DNA of 64,000 bases. It comes from Candidatus Gastranaerophilales bacterium (lineage in GTDB: Bacteria > Cyanobacteriota > Vampirovibrionia > Gastranaerophilales > Gastranaerophilaceae). Position 1 is the first letter of the stretch. Each line of letters starts with the position of its first letter. This document shows, piece after piece, positions 43,984 to 52,790 of this stretch. The DNA lies in the NCBI GenBank assembly GCA_944325625.1, contig CALVAP010000001.1, forward strand, positions 135,649 to 199,648, written 5' to 3'. Below the pieces are notes generated by a model. It was not told the DNA's origin. It was given only the letters and a program-made list of their open reading frames with translations, and ran no database searches. A program made the position numbers and the translations under genes.

Positions 43984-44940
43984 ATGATAACAAGAGTTTC
44001 AACATCTTTAATGCAAAATAATTTAATATCGCAAATATCGAATAATCAAAATAAATTATACGAATTGCAAATTCAGGCCTTGACGGGTAAAAAAGTAAAT
44101 TCTATACTGGACAATCCTGTGGATGCTGCAAAGATATTGTCAGTATTGGAAGAACAGGGCAAAGTTGAGAGTTACAAGACAAATGTAAATGCAGCGCAAG
44201 GCGAGTATGAAGCGATGGACAACGCCTTAGCGATAGTAGTAGAGAAAATCCAACGCCTAAATGAGCTGGCTAATTCAGCAGGTAATGAATATAATACCCC
44301 AGAAAATCTTAATGCCATAAAAAATGAAGTATCATCAATAAAACAAACAATAATAGATATTGCAAATACTCAGTATGACGGGCGATATATATTTTCGGGA
44401 ACAAACACTGGAACACCAACTTTTACAATGTCAGATGATGGAACGGTTACATACGGAGGCACACCTTCTACCGGTGATTATAAGCGGCAGGTAGAGGTTT
44501 CTCAGGGAACCTACCTGACATTGAATGCGGCAGGTGATAGTTTGTTTGGTTCATATGATGCAGCGACAGGAACAGGAACAGGAATTTTTAAAACTATAGC
44601 AGACTTGGAGGCGTCCCTTGACAAAGCGGCAAACGAAGATGCTGATATTAGTTCAGAAGGGTTTGCAGAAATCAGAGCCAGTATTACTTCTATTCAGGAT
44701 GATTTAAGAAATATAACCAATGTTCGCACTCAATATGGAACTTACGCGCAAAAAGCAGATTTGAGTGAAAATTCACTCTCAGATACGGCAATATTGCTAG
44801 AATCTGACAGGTCGGATTTGCAAGATGTTGATTTGTATGAAGCATACAGCAATTTGGTTTATCAGCAATATGCACTGCAGGCTTCAATGCAAGTTAGTGC
44901 TATGACGTTGCAGCAAAGTTCATTGTTGAACTATATATAA
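43984..44940 (+). CDS. flgL: Flagellar hook-associated protein 3 FlgL
   Basis: FlgL links FlgK to flagellin. The 318-aa protein has the flagellin-like N-terminus (RVSTSLMQNNLISQISNNQN, QIQALTGKKVNSILDNPVDA), a short variable domain (YGGTPSTGDYKRQVEVSQG) and the C-terminal D0/D1 helix ending ALQASMQVSAMTLQQSSLLN. It is the last gene of the flagellar operon before a strong terminator; flagellin itself is not in the window. Confidence 0.94.
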   Translation: MITRVSTSLMQNNLISQISNNQNKLYELQIQALTGKKVNSILDNPVDAAKILSVLEEQGKVESYKTNVNAAQGEYEAMDNALAIVVEKIQRLNELANSAGNEYNTPENLNAIKNEVSSIKQTIIDIANTQYDGRYIFSGTNTGTPTFTMSDDGTVTYGGTPSTGDYKRQVEVSQGTYLTLNAAGDSLFGSYDAATGTGTGIFKTIADLEASLDKAANEDADISSEGFAEIRASITSIQDDLRNITNVRTQYGTYAQKADLSENSLSDTAILLESDRSDLQDVDLYEAYSNLVYQQYALQASMQVSAMTLQQSSLLNYI

Positions 44941-44969
44941 GATTTACTTACCTAAAACTTACCATTTTT

Positions 44970-44995
44970 AAAGGGCGTTGTGTCCCTTTTTTTTT
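44970..44995 (+). terminator. Intrinsic terminator of the flagellar operon
   Basis: AAAGGG (44970-44975) pairs with CCCTTT (44984-44989), loop of 8, followed by a run of T. Confidence 0.85.
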
Positions 44996-45024
44996 GCGTC
45001 AAAATTTCTCTAATGTAAATAAAA

Positions 45025-45053
45025 ATGACAATTTTTAAAATTTATGTTTTAAT
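45025..45053 (+). promoter_or_regulatory. Possible promoter of hom-thrC
   Basis: ATGACA (45025-45030), 17-base spacer, TTTAAT (45048-45053), 26 bases before the hom start. Weak match in very AT-rich sequence. Confidence 0.35.
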
Positions 45054-45078
45054 TTATAAATACAAAAGAGGAGACAAC

Positions 45079-46353
45079 ATGAATAAAGTTAATATAGGAT
45101 TGATAGGATTAGGGACAGTAGGAACAGGTGTAGTTAAAACGCTTCGCAGGTTCAGTAATATAGAGATTAAAAAAATTGCAGTAAAATCGTTAAACAAAAA
45201 AAGAAATATAGAAAATCTTGATGAATCCTTGTTAACAACAGATGCGTTTTCAATAGTTAATGATAAAGATATAGAAATAGTTGTGGAAGTTATAGGCGGT
45301 GTAAATCCGGCATTTGAACTGATAAAAACGGCTATATTGAACAAAAAACACATAGTAACAGCAAATAAAGAGTTGCTTGCAAAACATGGCGAGGAATTAT
45401 TTAAGCTGGCAGGCGAGAACAATGTTGTAATAATGTACGAGGCTGCCGTAGGCGGTGGAATTCCGATAATAATGCCTGTAAAAATGACACTGGGAGCAAA
45501 CAGGATTGATAAGATAGCGGCAATATTGAACGGGACAACAAATTATATTCTGACGAAAATGGATGAAGAAAATGCTGATTACAAAGAAGTTTTACAAGAA
45601 GCGCAAAAACTTGGTTATGCAGAAACAGATCCAACAGGCGACGTAGAAGGATATGATGCGGCATATAAAATTGCGACACTTGCAACCATAGCATTTAAAA
45701 AGAGAGTTAAAATCCAAAATATATACCGAGAAGGGATAACAAAAATATCGGCAAAAGACATGGCATATGCAAAACAACTCGGATATAAAATAAAGCTTAT
45801 AGCACTCGCTAAAATAGACGGTAATAATGCAGACGTAAGAGTTCACCCTATGTTGGTTAAGTCTACACATACATTGGCACACATAAACGGAGTAACAAAC
45901 GCAGTTTTGTTGGAAGGCGAACCGGTTGGTCAGATTATTCTTTCCGGACCGGGGGCAGGAGAGTTTCCGACGGCAAGTTCAGTTGTAGGTGATATAGTAG
46001 CAATATGTTCAGAACTGCATAAGACAGACTCGATGCTTCCTATGATGAGATGTACACATAGTGAAAATGCCGTTCCGGTATTGATATCAGAGACCACGAA
46101 TAAGTATTATATGCTTCTTAGTGTAAGTAATACCCCTGGGGTTATTGGTACTATAGGAACCATATGTGGAAAACATAATATAAACCTTGCCAGCCTGTTG
46201 CAAAAAGAAAGTGAAGAAGGTAACGGAAAGACAGCAGAGGTTGTTGTGGTAACGGCAAAATGTTTGGAAGCGGATGTTCAGTCTGCAATCCAAGAGCTAA
46301 GTTCAAGCGGATGCATAAATGAAGTTATAAACTTAATAAGAGTAATGGATTAG
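45079..46353 (+). CDS. hom: Homoserine dehydrogenase
   Basis: It reduces aspartate semialdehyde to homoserine with NAD(P)H for threonine and methionine. The 424-aa protein has the Rossmann motif [18 protein letters not shown] at residue 4, the catalytic region [16 protein letters not shown] near 170 and [19 protein letters not shown] near 200 (active Lys/Asp), plus a C-terminal ACT domain ([19 protein letters not shown]) for threonine feedback. ATG 45079 follows GAGGAGA. thrC lies 8 bases downstream. Confidence 0.96.
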   Translation: MNKVNIGLIGLGTVGTGVVKTLRRFSNIEIKKIAVKSLNKKRNIENLDESLLTTDAFSIVNDKDIEIVVEVIGGVNPAFELIKTAILNKKHIVTANKELLAKHGEELFKLAGENNVVIMYEAAVGGGIPIIMPVKMTLGANRIDKIAAILNGTTNYILTKMDEENADYKEVLQEAQKLGYAETDPTGDVEGYDAAYKIATLATIAFKKRVKIQNIYREGITKISAKDMAYAKQLGYKIKLIALAKIDGNNADVRVHPMLVKSTHTLAHINGVTNAVLLEGEPVGQIILSGPGAGEFPTASSVVGDIVAICSELHKTDSMLPMMRCTHSENAVPVLISETTNKYYMLLSVSNTPGVIGTIGTICGKHNINLASLLQKESEEGNGKTAEVVVVTAKCLEADVQSAIQELSSSGCINEVINLIRVMD

Positions 46354-46361
46354 GAGAAAAT

Positions 46362-47432
46362 ATGCTAACAAGTCAACATTATCAAGGATTAATAAACAAA
46401 TACAGAGCTAACCTTCCGGTGTCAGATGAAACGCCTGTTGTGACGCTGAATGAGGGGAATACACCGTTAGTAAAAGCAGAAAATTTGGCGCGAAAAATTG
46501 GTTTAGATTGCGAAATTTATTTAAAATTGGAAGGGCTTAATCCGACAGGAAGTTTCAAAGACAGAGGCATGACAATGGCAGTTTCAAAAGCTGCACAAGA
46601 GGGAGCAAAGGCGATTATATGTGCCTCAACTGGAAACACTTCCGCATCAGCTGCAGCATATGGAGCCAAAGCGGGGATGAGAACATTTGTGCTTATTCCT
46701 GACGGGTATATAGCACTGGGAAAATTATCACAAGCGATGATGTATGGTGCAGAAATTATAGCTATAGACGGCAATTTTGATGAAGCGCTTGAAGTTGTTA
46801 GAGAAGTTTCAGACAAGTATCCCGTAAAATTAGTTAATTCCGTTAATCCCTACAGAATAGAAGGTCAAAAGACGGGAGCTTTTGAGATTATAGAAGCACT
46901 TGGTGACGCACCGGATTATCATTTTATACCTGTGGGTAACGCAGGGAACATAACAGCATATTGGAAAGGTTATGAAGAATATTATTCTCAAGGTAAATCC
47001 AAAAAATTGCCAAAGATGATGGGATTTGAAGCAGAAGGCGCGGCAGCAATAGTTAAGGGTGAAAGAATTCTTCATCCCGAAACAATAGCAACCGCAATAA
47101 GAATAGGTAATCCTGCAAGTTGGGAAAAAGCAGAAAATGCAAGAGATAAAAGCGGTGGAGTAATAAATTTTGTAACTGATGAAGAAATTGTTGAAGCATA
47201 CAGACTTTTGGCAAGAACGGAAGGTGTATTGGCAGAACCCGCATCAGCAGCAAGCGTAGCCGGAGTGATTAAAGCAAATAAATTGGGTCTGATAGAATCA
47301 GGTAAGAAAATTGTTTGTATCCTCACAGGAAACGGATTGAAAGACCCTGATAGCGCAATTAAATACTCAGGAGCGGAAGTTAAGAAGACAACTTCAAATA
47401 TTACTGATATTTTAAAAGTTATGAGTTTATAA
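46362..47432 (+). CDS. thrC: Threonine synthase
   Basis: A PLP enzyme converting O-phosphohomoserine to threonine. The 356-aa protein has the PLP Lys in [15 protein letters not shown] near residue 62, [17 protein letters not shown] near 88, and the phosphate-binding [15 protein letters not shown] near 190. This is the short bacterial class. Its stop overlaps the next gene's start by one base. Confidence 0.96.
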   Translation: MLTSQHYQGLINKYRANLPVSDETPVVTLNEGNTPLVKAENLARKIGLDCEIYLKLEGLNPTGSFKDRGMTMAVSKAAQEGAKAIICASTGNTSASAAAYGAKAGMRTFVLIPDGYIALGKLSQAMMYGAEIIAIDGNFDEALEVVREVSDKYPVKLVNSVNPYRIEGQKTGAFEIIEALGDAPDYHFIPVGNAGNITAYWKGYEEYYSQGKSKKLPKMMGFEAEGAAAIVKGERILHPETIATAIRIGNPASWEKAENARDKSGGVINFVTDEEIVEAYRLLARTEGVLAEPASAASVAGVIKANKLGLIESGKKIVCILTGNGLKDPDSAIKYSGAEVKKTTSNITDILKVMSL

Positions 47433-48799
47433 TGCAAAAAGGCGATAAAGTAGAGCTTTTTGTAGAAAAGTTAGTTTTCGAAGGTGCCGGTCTGGCTCGA
47501 ATTGGGGACCTTACAGTATTTGTTGAAGGTGCTGCCCCGCAAGAGAAAATTCTGGCACAACTCGTTTCTGTGAATAAAAACTTTGCAAAAGCTAAGATTT
47601 TAGAGATAAAAGAACCTTCAAAATACAGAATAAAACCATTTTGCGCCCTCTCATCCGTATGCGGAGGCTGTAGTTGGCAGCATATTGATTATAATGAACA
47701 ACTCAAGCAGAAAAAACTTATAGTAGAAGAAACTTTAAGAAAAATATCAGGCGTAAATTATGAAGTTAGAGATGTAATTCCTTCGCCTCAAACTCTGGAA
47801 TATCGACACAAAGTGCAGTATCCGGTTTCACAAACGAAGGTTTCTAAACGCCTATTGGCGGGGTATTACAAAAAAAATACACATGAGCTTGTTAACATAA
47901 AACATTGTCCTATCCAACCACCTATTATTGATGACATAATGGAATTTATAAGGGAAAAAGCGATTCAATTTAATGTTAGTGCTTATGATGAAAAAAAACA
48001 CAAAGGACAACTCCGACATATAATTTTTAGACATTCTATGTCGGAGGAAAATGTTCTCATAACTTTTGTCATAAACGATACAAAAACCACTAAGAATATA
48101 AAGCAGCTTGCAAAAAATGTATTTGAACACTTTGAGCAAATAATCGGTTGTACTGTAAATTTTAATAATAAGAAAACAAATGTAATTTTGGGTAGTAAAT
48201 ATGAAACTATTATAGGGCAGGGCTTTTTTAGGGAAAAGCTTGGTGATAAAATCTATCAAATCTCAGCAGGTTCGTTTTTTCAAGTAAATCCGGCTTCAGC
48301 AGAGAATATTTTGAATGTAGCAAAATCAATGATAACCGATGAAATATCGTATCCTGATATTCTGGATGGATATTCAGGAGTTGGGAGTTTTGGCATATTT
48401 TTAGGTGATATAGCAAGAAGTGTTACATGTGTGGAGGATTTTCCACCTGCAACTGCGGATGCAATAGAAAATGTAAGGTTGAATAATTACAGCAATTTTG
48501 AAATTTTAACAGGTGACGCAAAAATTCAGCTTGAAAACTTATTAAAAGCACAAAAAAAGTTTGATGTAGTAATAGTTGACCCGCCAAGAAAAGGACTTGC
48601 TTCAGAGGCAATAAAGACAGCGGCTCAGTTGAGCAAAAAAATAATCATATATGTAAGTTGTAACCCTACAACTCTGGCGAGAGATTTAAAACTATTTAAA
48701 ACAGAAGGGTTTGAAGTAAGCTACGTCCAACCTGTAGATATGTTCTGTCATACTTATCATATAGAAAACGTTGCGCTTTTGAAAAAATGCAAGTCTTAG
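47432..48799 (+). CDS. rlmD: 23S rRNA (uracil-5-)-methyltransferase, RlmD/RumA type
   Basis: An SAM-dependent m5U methyltransferase of 455 aa. An N-terminal TRAM RNA-binding domain (residues 1-60) is followed by the [4Fe-4S] Cys set in CALSSVCGGCSWQH near residue 72. The catalytic domain has DGYSGVGSFGIFLG (SAM binding) near 313, VDPPRKGLASEAI near 385 and the nucleophile Cys in SCNPTTLARDLKLF near 410. Target uridine cannot be told from RlmCD or TrmA relatives. It is coupled to thrC by TAATG, although the functions are unrelated. Confidence 0.87.
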   Translation: MQKGDKVELFVEKLVFEGAGLARIGDLTVFVEGAAPQEKILAQLVSVNKNFAKAKILEIKEPSKYRIKPFCALSSVCGGCSWQHIDYNEQLKQKKLIVEETLRKISGVNYEVRDVIPSPQTLEYRHKVQYPVSQTKVSKRLLAGYYKKNTHELVNIKHCPIQPPIIDDIMEFIREKAIQFNVSAYDEKKHKGQLRHIIFRHSMSEENVLITFVINDTKTTKNIKQLAKNVFEHFEQIIGCTVNFNNKKTNVILGSKYETIIGQGFFREKLGDKIYQISAGSFFQVNPASAENILNVAKSMITDEISYPDILDGYSGVGSFGIFLGDIARSVTCVEDFPPATADAIENVRLNNYSNFEILTGDAKIQLENLLKAQKKFDVVIVDPPRKGLASEAIKTAAQLSKKIIIYVSCNPTTLARDLKLFKTEGFEVSYVQPVDMFCHTYHIENVALLKKCKS

Positions 48800-48803
48800 G
48801 TAG

Positions 48804-49553
48804 TTAATAATTCATCTCTCCTTCTTCTAACACCCGACCTGTGCAATATTCATTTATACGAGTACTATCGCACCTAGGTGAACTTGGGTTATTATTCCAG
48901 TATTCGCTCTCGGTATTATATAGATATTTAGCATCTAATTTTGAGCCGCGAGGAATAACTGTGCCTTGAGCTACGCCATTGCGGTTGTATTCGGCTGACC
49001 TGAACACAAAGATATCCCTGCCATATTTATTTGGGCCTTTTTTACCATTAATATCAACAGTAATATAACTAGTCCAAGTCATGCCATCAGCGGTTACAAA
49101 AATACCAGTATTGCTCTGCAGTGAATTCATATCAATGCACTCTGCCCAATTACTGCTATCACAACTTTTAACAACTTTCATGTATTTTTTTATAATGTTT
49201 TCGCGGCTGGTGTACCAATCAATACCCCCATTGCTATAATACTCCCACACTTCATCATCGTGCATAGCAAGAGCCATGGCATTAGAAAGAGTAGAATAAG
49301 CTTTTTTAAGCCCTGTGACGTAGGTATGTTTTTGGTACTTAGAAACAAGAGTAGGTATAGTCATAGCAGCGACTACGCCGATAATAGTAAGTGTGATAAG
49401 AGTTTCAGCTAAGGTAAAAGCGCGTTTTTTGCAACGCCTAAAAAGCCCTAAACCCTTGTTAGAAGTTAATTCCTGTCGTAGGAGAGCAGGACAGTTTAAT
49501 GGCACTGTTTGTGCGATTTCAACATTTTGAACGATGTAACTGTCAAAATTCAT
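48804..49553 (-). CDS. Type IV prepilin-like protein (intact paralogue)
   Basis: The 249-aa protein has a long leader (about 43 residues, MNFDSYIVQNVEIAQTVPLN onward), then basic RRCKKRA and the type III prepilin motif FTLAETLITLTIIGVVAAMT, cut by a PilD-type peptidase before Phe. The conserved Glu at +5 is present. The pilin body shares SKYQKHTYVTGLKKAYSTLS, NGKKGPNKYGRDIFVF and GRVLEEGEMNY with the 27282 copy, plus four or more Cys. It may be a minor pilin or pseudopilin. GGAGG lies 8 bases before the ATG. The equivalent of the C-tract here is non-repetitive (CPALLRQ). Confidence 0.85.
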   Translation of the reverse strand: MNFDSYIVQNVEIAQTVPLNCPALLRQELTSNKGLGLFRRCKKRAFTLAETLITLTIIGVVAAMTIPTLVSKYQKHTYVTGLKKAYSTLSNAMALAMHDDEVWEYYSNGGIDWYTSRENIIKKYMKVVKSCDSSNWAECIDMNSLQSNTGIFVTADGMTWTSYITVDINGKKGPNKYGRDIFVFRSAEYNRNGVAQGTVIPRGSKLDAKYLYNTESEYWNNNPSSPRCDSTRINEYCTGRVLEEGEMNY

Positions 49554-49630
49554 AAAATATTGCCTCCTATAATTGTGTACATATTTAGCATATATGATTT
49601 TACAGAATTATGTAATAAATTTCAATAAGT
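48804..49630 (-). repeat. Diverged direct repeat, copy 2 (prepilin gene plus promoter region)
   Basis: Partner of 27282-28135. Similarity covers the promoter-like region and the start of the leader as well as the coding part. Confidence 0.8.
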
Positions 49631-49659
49631 TTTGTAAAAGCTGATATAGCTAAACAAAA

Positions 49660-49821
49660 TCATTCTTTATCCAAATGTTTAATTGCATATTCACAGCATT
49701 GTTGCACAAGATTATTAAGTGAGACTTCCTTATTTTGCGCGATGGTTTGCAGTTCCTGCACCAATTTTAAAGGCAACCTAAATGTCTTGTTTATCATTTC
49801 TGTTTTTTCAACTTTAAACAT
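49660..49821 (-). CDS. Small ribbon-helix-helix DNA-binding protein (Arc/CopG-like)
   Basis: A 53-aa protein starting MFKVEKTEMINKTFRLPLKL. The strand NKTFRLP, then helix LVQELQTIAQNKE, the turn VSLNNL and helix VQQCCEYAIKHL match the Arc/CopG ribbon-helix-helix fold, which works as a dimer at operators. AGAGG lies 8 bases before the ATG. It points toward the prepilin gene 106 bases downstream and is divergent from the pilin/collar fusion at 49954, so it could regulate either. Antitoxin is an alternative, but no toxin gene is adjacent. Confidence 0.72.
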   Translation of the reverse strand: MFKVEKTEMINKTFRLPLKLVQELQTIAQNKEVSLNNLVQQCCEYAIKHLDKE

Positions 49822-49953
49822 GTTGCATACCTCTAAATCATGTTAAGTGTAAATGCCGTGTATTTATATACTTTGTTTGTACTTATAAGTACTAGTGCGA
49901 ATATTAAGATTTATGATATACTTGTGTCGTATTCAGACATGGGAGTTTTAGTA

Positions 49954-50736
49954 GTGAAGAAAAGTATATTAAAAATTAGAGCGTTTTCAATAGCAGAAGC
50001 AATGGTGGTCTTGTTGATAGCAAGCATTGCGCTTGCGGCATCTGCGCCAATTATTTCACGGCAAATGAAATCTTCATCAACATCCAGTCCCGAGTTCTTA
50101 AAAAAAGTTATAAAAGAAGAATTGAAACAAGAAATTCTGGTAGAGCTTGAAAACAAAATTACAAGCTCGGATAATCAGTTAAAGCAGGAGATAATAAATA
50201 ACTTAAATGACAAAATTTCTAATTCCAAAACAGAAGTTAAGAATGAAATACAAAGAGAAATGAAAGACAAGCTCGTTCCTTCCAAAACGGTTGCGTTTTT
50301 TAATTCGACCAGTTGTCCGAGTGGTTGGACCAGAGTTAACAGTTCTTGGAACGGTCGTTATATAAAAATATCCGGGAATTATAATGTATGTAAATTCGCA
50401 GAAAACGGCTCTGGTGGTTGTGATTCAAATGGTATTGCGAAAAGTAATATATCATATAGCACCGGTACGATGTTTGGTGATGCGATAAGAGAGATTACCG
50501 GACGTTTATCTCAAGGGGCTTCTACAGAGGGGCGAACTCAGTTATTTGCAGAACCTGTTCATTCGTCTAGTGGGGCTCTTTGGGTCGAAACCAAAAGAGC
50601 TCAGACTGGAGCAGATTCTGGAGTTTGGTTGAATAATATGACGAGTGCAATAAGATTTCAGGCAAGTCGTGTTGTTCCTGTAGGGAATGAAGTCCGACCC
50701 AAAACGATTGTTCTTTTGGCATGCATGAAGTCCTAA
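49954..50736 (+). CDS. Prepilin-like protein with coiled coil and phage-tail-collar-like C-terminus
   Basis: Starting at GTG 49954 (GGGAG 8 bases upstream), the 260-aa protein has a short basic leader (MKKSILKIRA), the prepilin motif FSIAEAMVVLLIASIALAAS, then a coiled coil over about residues 45-105 (KKVIKEELKQEILVELENKI). The C-terminal 150 residues resemble phage tail-collar domains: CPSGWTRVNSSWNGRYIKIS near 120 and NEVRPKTIVLLACMK at the end. The layout suggests a pilus-tip or surface adhesin with a trimeric tail-fibre-type head. A longer start at 49840 or 49939 is possible but would bury the prepilin signal. Confidence 0.68.
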   Translation: MKKSILKIRAFSIAEAMVVLLIASIALAASAPIISRQMKSSSTSSPEFLKKVIKEELKQEILVELENKITSSDNQLKQEIINNLNDKISNSKTEVKNEIQREMKDKLVPSKTVAFFNSTSCPSGWTRVNSSWNGRYIKISGNYNVCKFAENGSGGCDSNGIAKSNISYSTGTMFGDAIREITGRLSQGASTEGRTQLFAEPVHSSSGALWVETKRAQTGADSGVWLNNMTSAIRFQASRVVPVGNEVRPKTIVLLACMKS

Positions 50737-50792
50737 ATGACTAATGTTTGCATGTAGTTGCAATTAGTTGAGAATATCTGTAAAATTGTTGT

Positions 50793-51743
50793 ATGAAACT
50801 GATTAAAACAAAAGCAATAATTGAGCAGCATTTGCACGGGGCTTATGGGGTTGATTTTTTAAATTGTAGTGCCGATGAGCTGCTGTTGTGTGCAAAAAAG
50901 CTACAAGAAGACGGGGTCACTGTTTTTCTTCCTACACTTGCTACTGCGCCGATTGAAATTCTAAGACGGCAAATTGGTGTTGTGAAGTCTGCCATAGAAC
51001 AGCAAAAAAAAGATAATATTGGTGCTAGGATTTATGGTGTTAATCTTGAAGCTTGTTTTATTTCACCTGAAAAAAGGGGGATTCATGATGTTTCGCAGTT
51101 ATTAGCGCCGACGATTGACAACTTTAAATTAATTGAAGATGCCGTAATAAAGCTTGTAACCGTTGCGCCGGAGTTGGACGAAGACGGGTTATTACAAAAA
51201 TATTTGCACTCCAAACAGATTAAAGTTTTTGCAGGACATACACAAGCATTTGATTTAGGAAATGTTGATGGGGTTACCCATTTATTTAATGCAATGGCAG
51301 GTATTCAACATCGCAGCAAAAATACTGTAACCTCAGCACTTTTAGACGATAACTTGTACTGTGAGGTAATTGCAGATGGATTTCATGTGAATTTTGATAA
51401 TATAAAGCTTGTTTTAAAAACGAAACCTTCTCAAAAGGTGATTTTTATATCGGACGCATTGCCGATAGCAAAGAGTGATAAAAAAGAAATGGAGTTCTGT
51501 TCAAAAAAAATATATCTCAATGAAGGTCGAGCAACAGATAAAGACGGGACTTTGGCAGGAAGTTCAATGCTTTTAGCAGATATTATAAGAAAAGCAGTTA
51601 AGTCAAATTTGCTTAGTCTTGAGGAAGCTGTTAGTTTTGCCTCTAATAGTTCAGGGCTGTTTGATTTTAAATTTGATGACTATATATACTGGGATGAGGA
51701 CCTGAATATTGTAGAGGTTCAAATGGGCAAGGGAATTTATTAA
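50793..51743 (+). CDS. nagA: N-acetylglucosamine-6-phosphate deacetylase-like protein
   Basis: NagA removes acetate from GlcNAc-6-P in amino-sugar recycling. The 316-aa protein has the TIM-barrel metal and catalytic residues: EQHLHGAYGVDF at residue 11, Glu in VNLEACF near 87, His in FAGHTQAF near 148 and THLFNAMAG near 160, ADGFHVN near 190 and the catalytic Asp in FISDALPIA near 222. It begins about 50 residues into the family, so the N-terminal half of the beta-sandwich domain is missing. No longer in-frame start is evident. Confidence 0.82.
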   Translation: MKLIKTKAIIEQHLHGAYGVDFLNCSADELLLCAKKLQEDGVTVFLPTLATAPIEILRRQIGVVKSAIEQQKKDNIGARIYGVNLEACFISPEKRGIHDVSQLLAPTIDNFKLIEDAVIKLVTVAPELDEDGLLQKYLHSKQIKVFAGHTQAFDLGNVDGVTHLFNAMAGIQHRSKNTVTSALLDDNLYCEVIADGFHVNFDNIKLVLKTKPSQKVIFISDALPIAKSDKKEMEFCSKKIYLNEGRATDKDGTLAGSSMLLADIIRKAVKSNLLSLEEAVSFASNSSGLFDFKFDDYIYWDEDLNIVEVQMGKGIY

Positions 51744-51775
51744 GTGTCTTTTGTACAATTGATACAAATGTTAAC

Positions 51776-51803
51776 TTGAAATCTCAGCAGGTTGTAGTAG
51801 AAT
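51776..51803 (+). promoter_or_regulatory. Promoter of glyQ
   Basis: TTGAAA (51776-51781), 16-base spacer, TAGAAT (51798-51803). It places the transcript start near 51810 and supports the internal TTG start at 51858. Confidence 0.5.
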
Positions 51804-51857
51804 ATAAAATGCACATTTGTGGCGAAATGGTTACTACACAAAGAGAAGGAATTAAAG

Positions 51858-52748
51858 TTGGCATTAACGTTTCAAGAATTAATATTAAATCTTTCAAAGT
51901 TTTGGTCAGATTATGGTTGTATAATTCAGCAGCCTTATGATATAGAAAAAGGTGCGAGCACGATGAATCCGGCGACCTTTTTGCGTTCGTTGGGGCCGGA
52001 ACCATGGAATACGGCTATGGTTGAGCCTTGTCGCAGACCAACGGATGCAAGATACGGTGAAAACCCAAATCGTCTTGGACATTATTTTCAGTATCAAGTT
52101 ATACTTAAACCTTCGCCTGATAACGCTCAAGAGCTTTATTTAAAGAGCTTAGAGGCTATGGGGATAGATCTTTCGAAGCATGATGTAAGATTTGTTGAAG
52201 ATAACTGGGAATCTCCTACACTTGGTGCGGCTGGTGTCGGCTGGGAAGTTTGGCTTGATGGTATGGAGATTACACAATTTACTTATTTCCAACAGGTCGG
52301 TGGACTTGAGATTAAGCCTGTTGCGCTTGAATTGACTTATGGGCTTGAAAGAATTGCTATGTATTTGCAAAATGTTAATTCTGTATATGATGTTATGTGG
52401 AACAATGAGCTTAAGTATGGTGATATTTATCTTCAAAACGAAATAGAGCAATCCAAATACAATTTTGAGTATTCAAGTGCGGATAGATTATTCAATCTGT
52501 TTGATTTGTTTGAGGCAGAAGTTTCAAGCTGTGTAGAAGCTCAGCTTGTACTTCCTGCATATGATTATGTGTTAAAATGTTCGCATACGTTTAACCTTTT
52601 GGATGCAAGAGGTGTTATTTCAAAAGATGAGCGGATAAATTTTATAAATCGTATCAGAAAAATGGCTGCAATGGTTGCAAAGCTTTATGTAGAGCAGAGG
52701 GAAAAAATGGGATTTCCTTTATTAAAAAAATGCTCTGTTAATGTCTAA
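51858..52748 (+). CDS. glyQ: Glycyl-tRNA synthetase alpha subunit
   Basis: GlyQ is the catalytic subunit of the bacterial alpha2beta2 glycyl-tRNA synthetase. The 296-aa product begins [20 protein letters not shown] and contains [40 protein letters not shown] and the class II motif 3 region [19 protein letters not shown] 51858 follows AAGGA at 7 bases and matches the family start; GTG 51819 would add 13 residues. glyS is not adjacent; a permease follows. Confidence 0.95.
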   Translation: MALTFQELILNLSKFWSDYGCIIQQPYDIEKGASTMNPATFLRSLGPEPWNTAMVEPCRRPTDARYGENPNRLGHYFQYQVILKPSPDNAQELYLKSLEAMGIDLSKHDVRFVEDNWESPTLGAAGVGWEVWLDGMEITQFTYFQQVGGLEIKPVALELTYGLERIAMYLQNVNSVYDVMWNNELKYGDIYLQNEIEQSKYNFEYSSADRLFNLFDLFEAEVSSCVEAQLVLPAYDYVLKCSHTFNLLDARGVISKDERINFINRIRKMAAMVAKLYVEQREKMGFPLLKKCSVNV

Positions 52749-52790
52749 AAATGCTTTTTAGGCGCTGGCACCCGCAAATAAGGAATAAGA

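Noticed and set aside
44986-44995. T tract as a phase-variation repeat
   Set aside because: It is the intergenic tail of the flagellar operon terminator.
47852-48259. Antisense open frame opposite the rRNA methyltransferase
   Set aside because: Low-complexity Phe/Ile/Tyr-rich translation typical of a shadow of an AT-rich gene.
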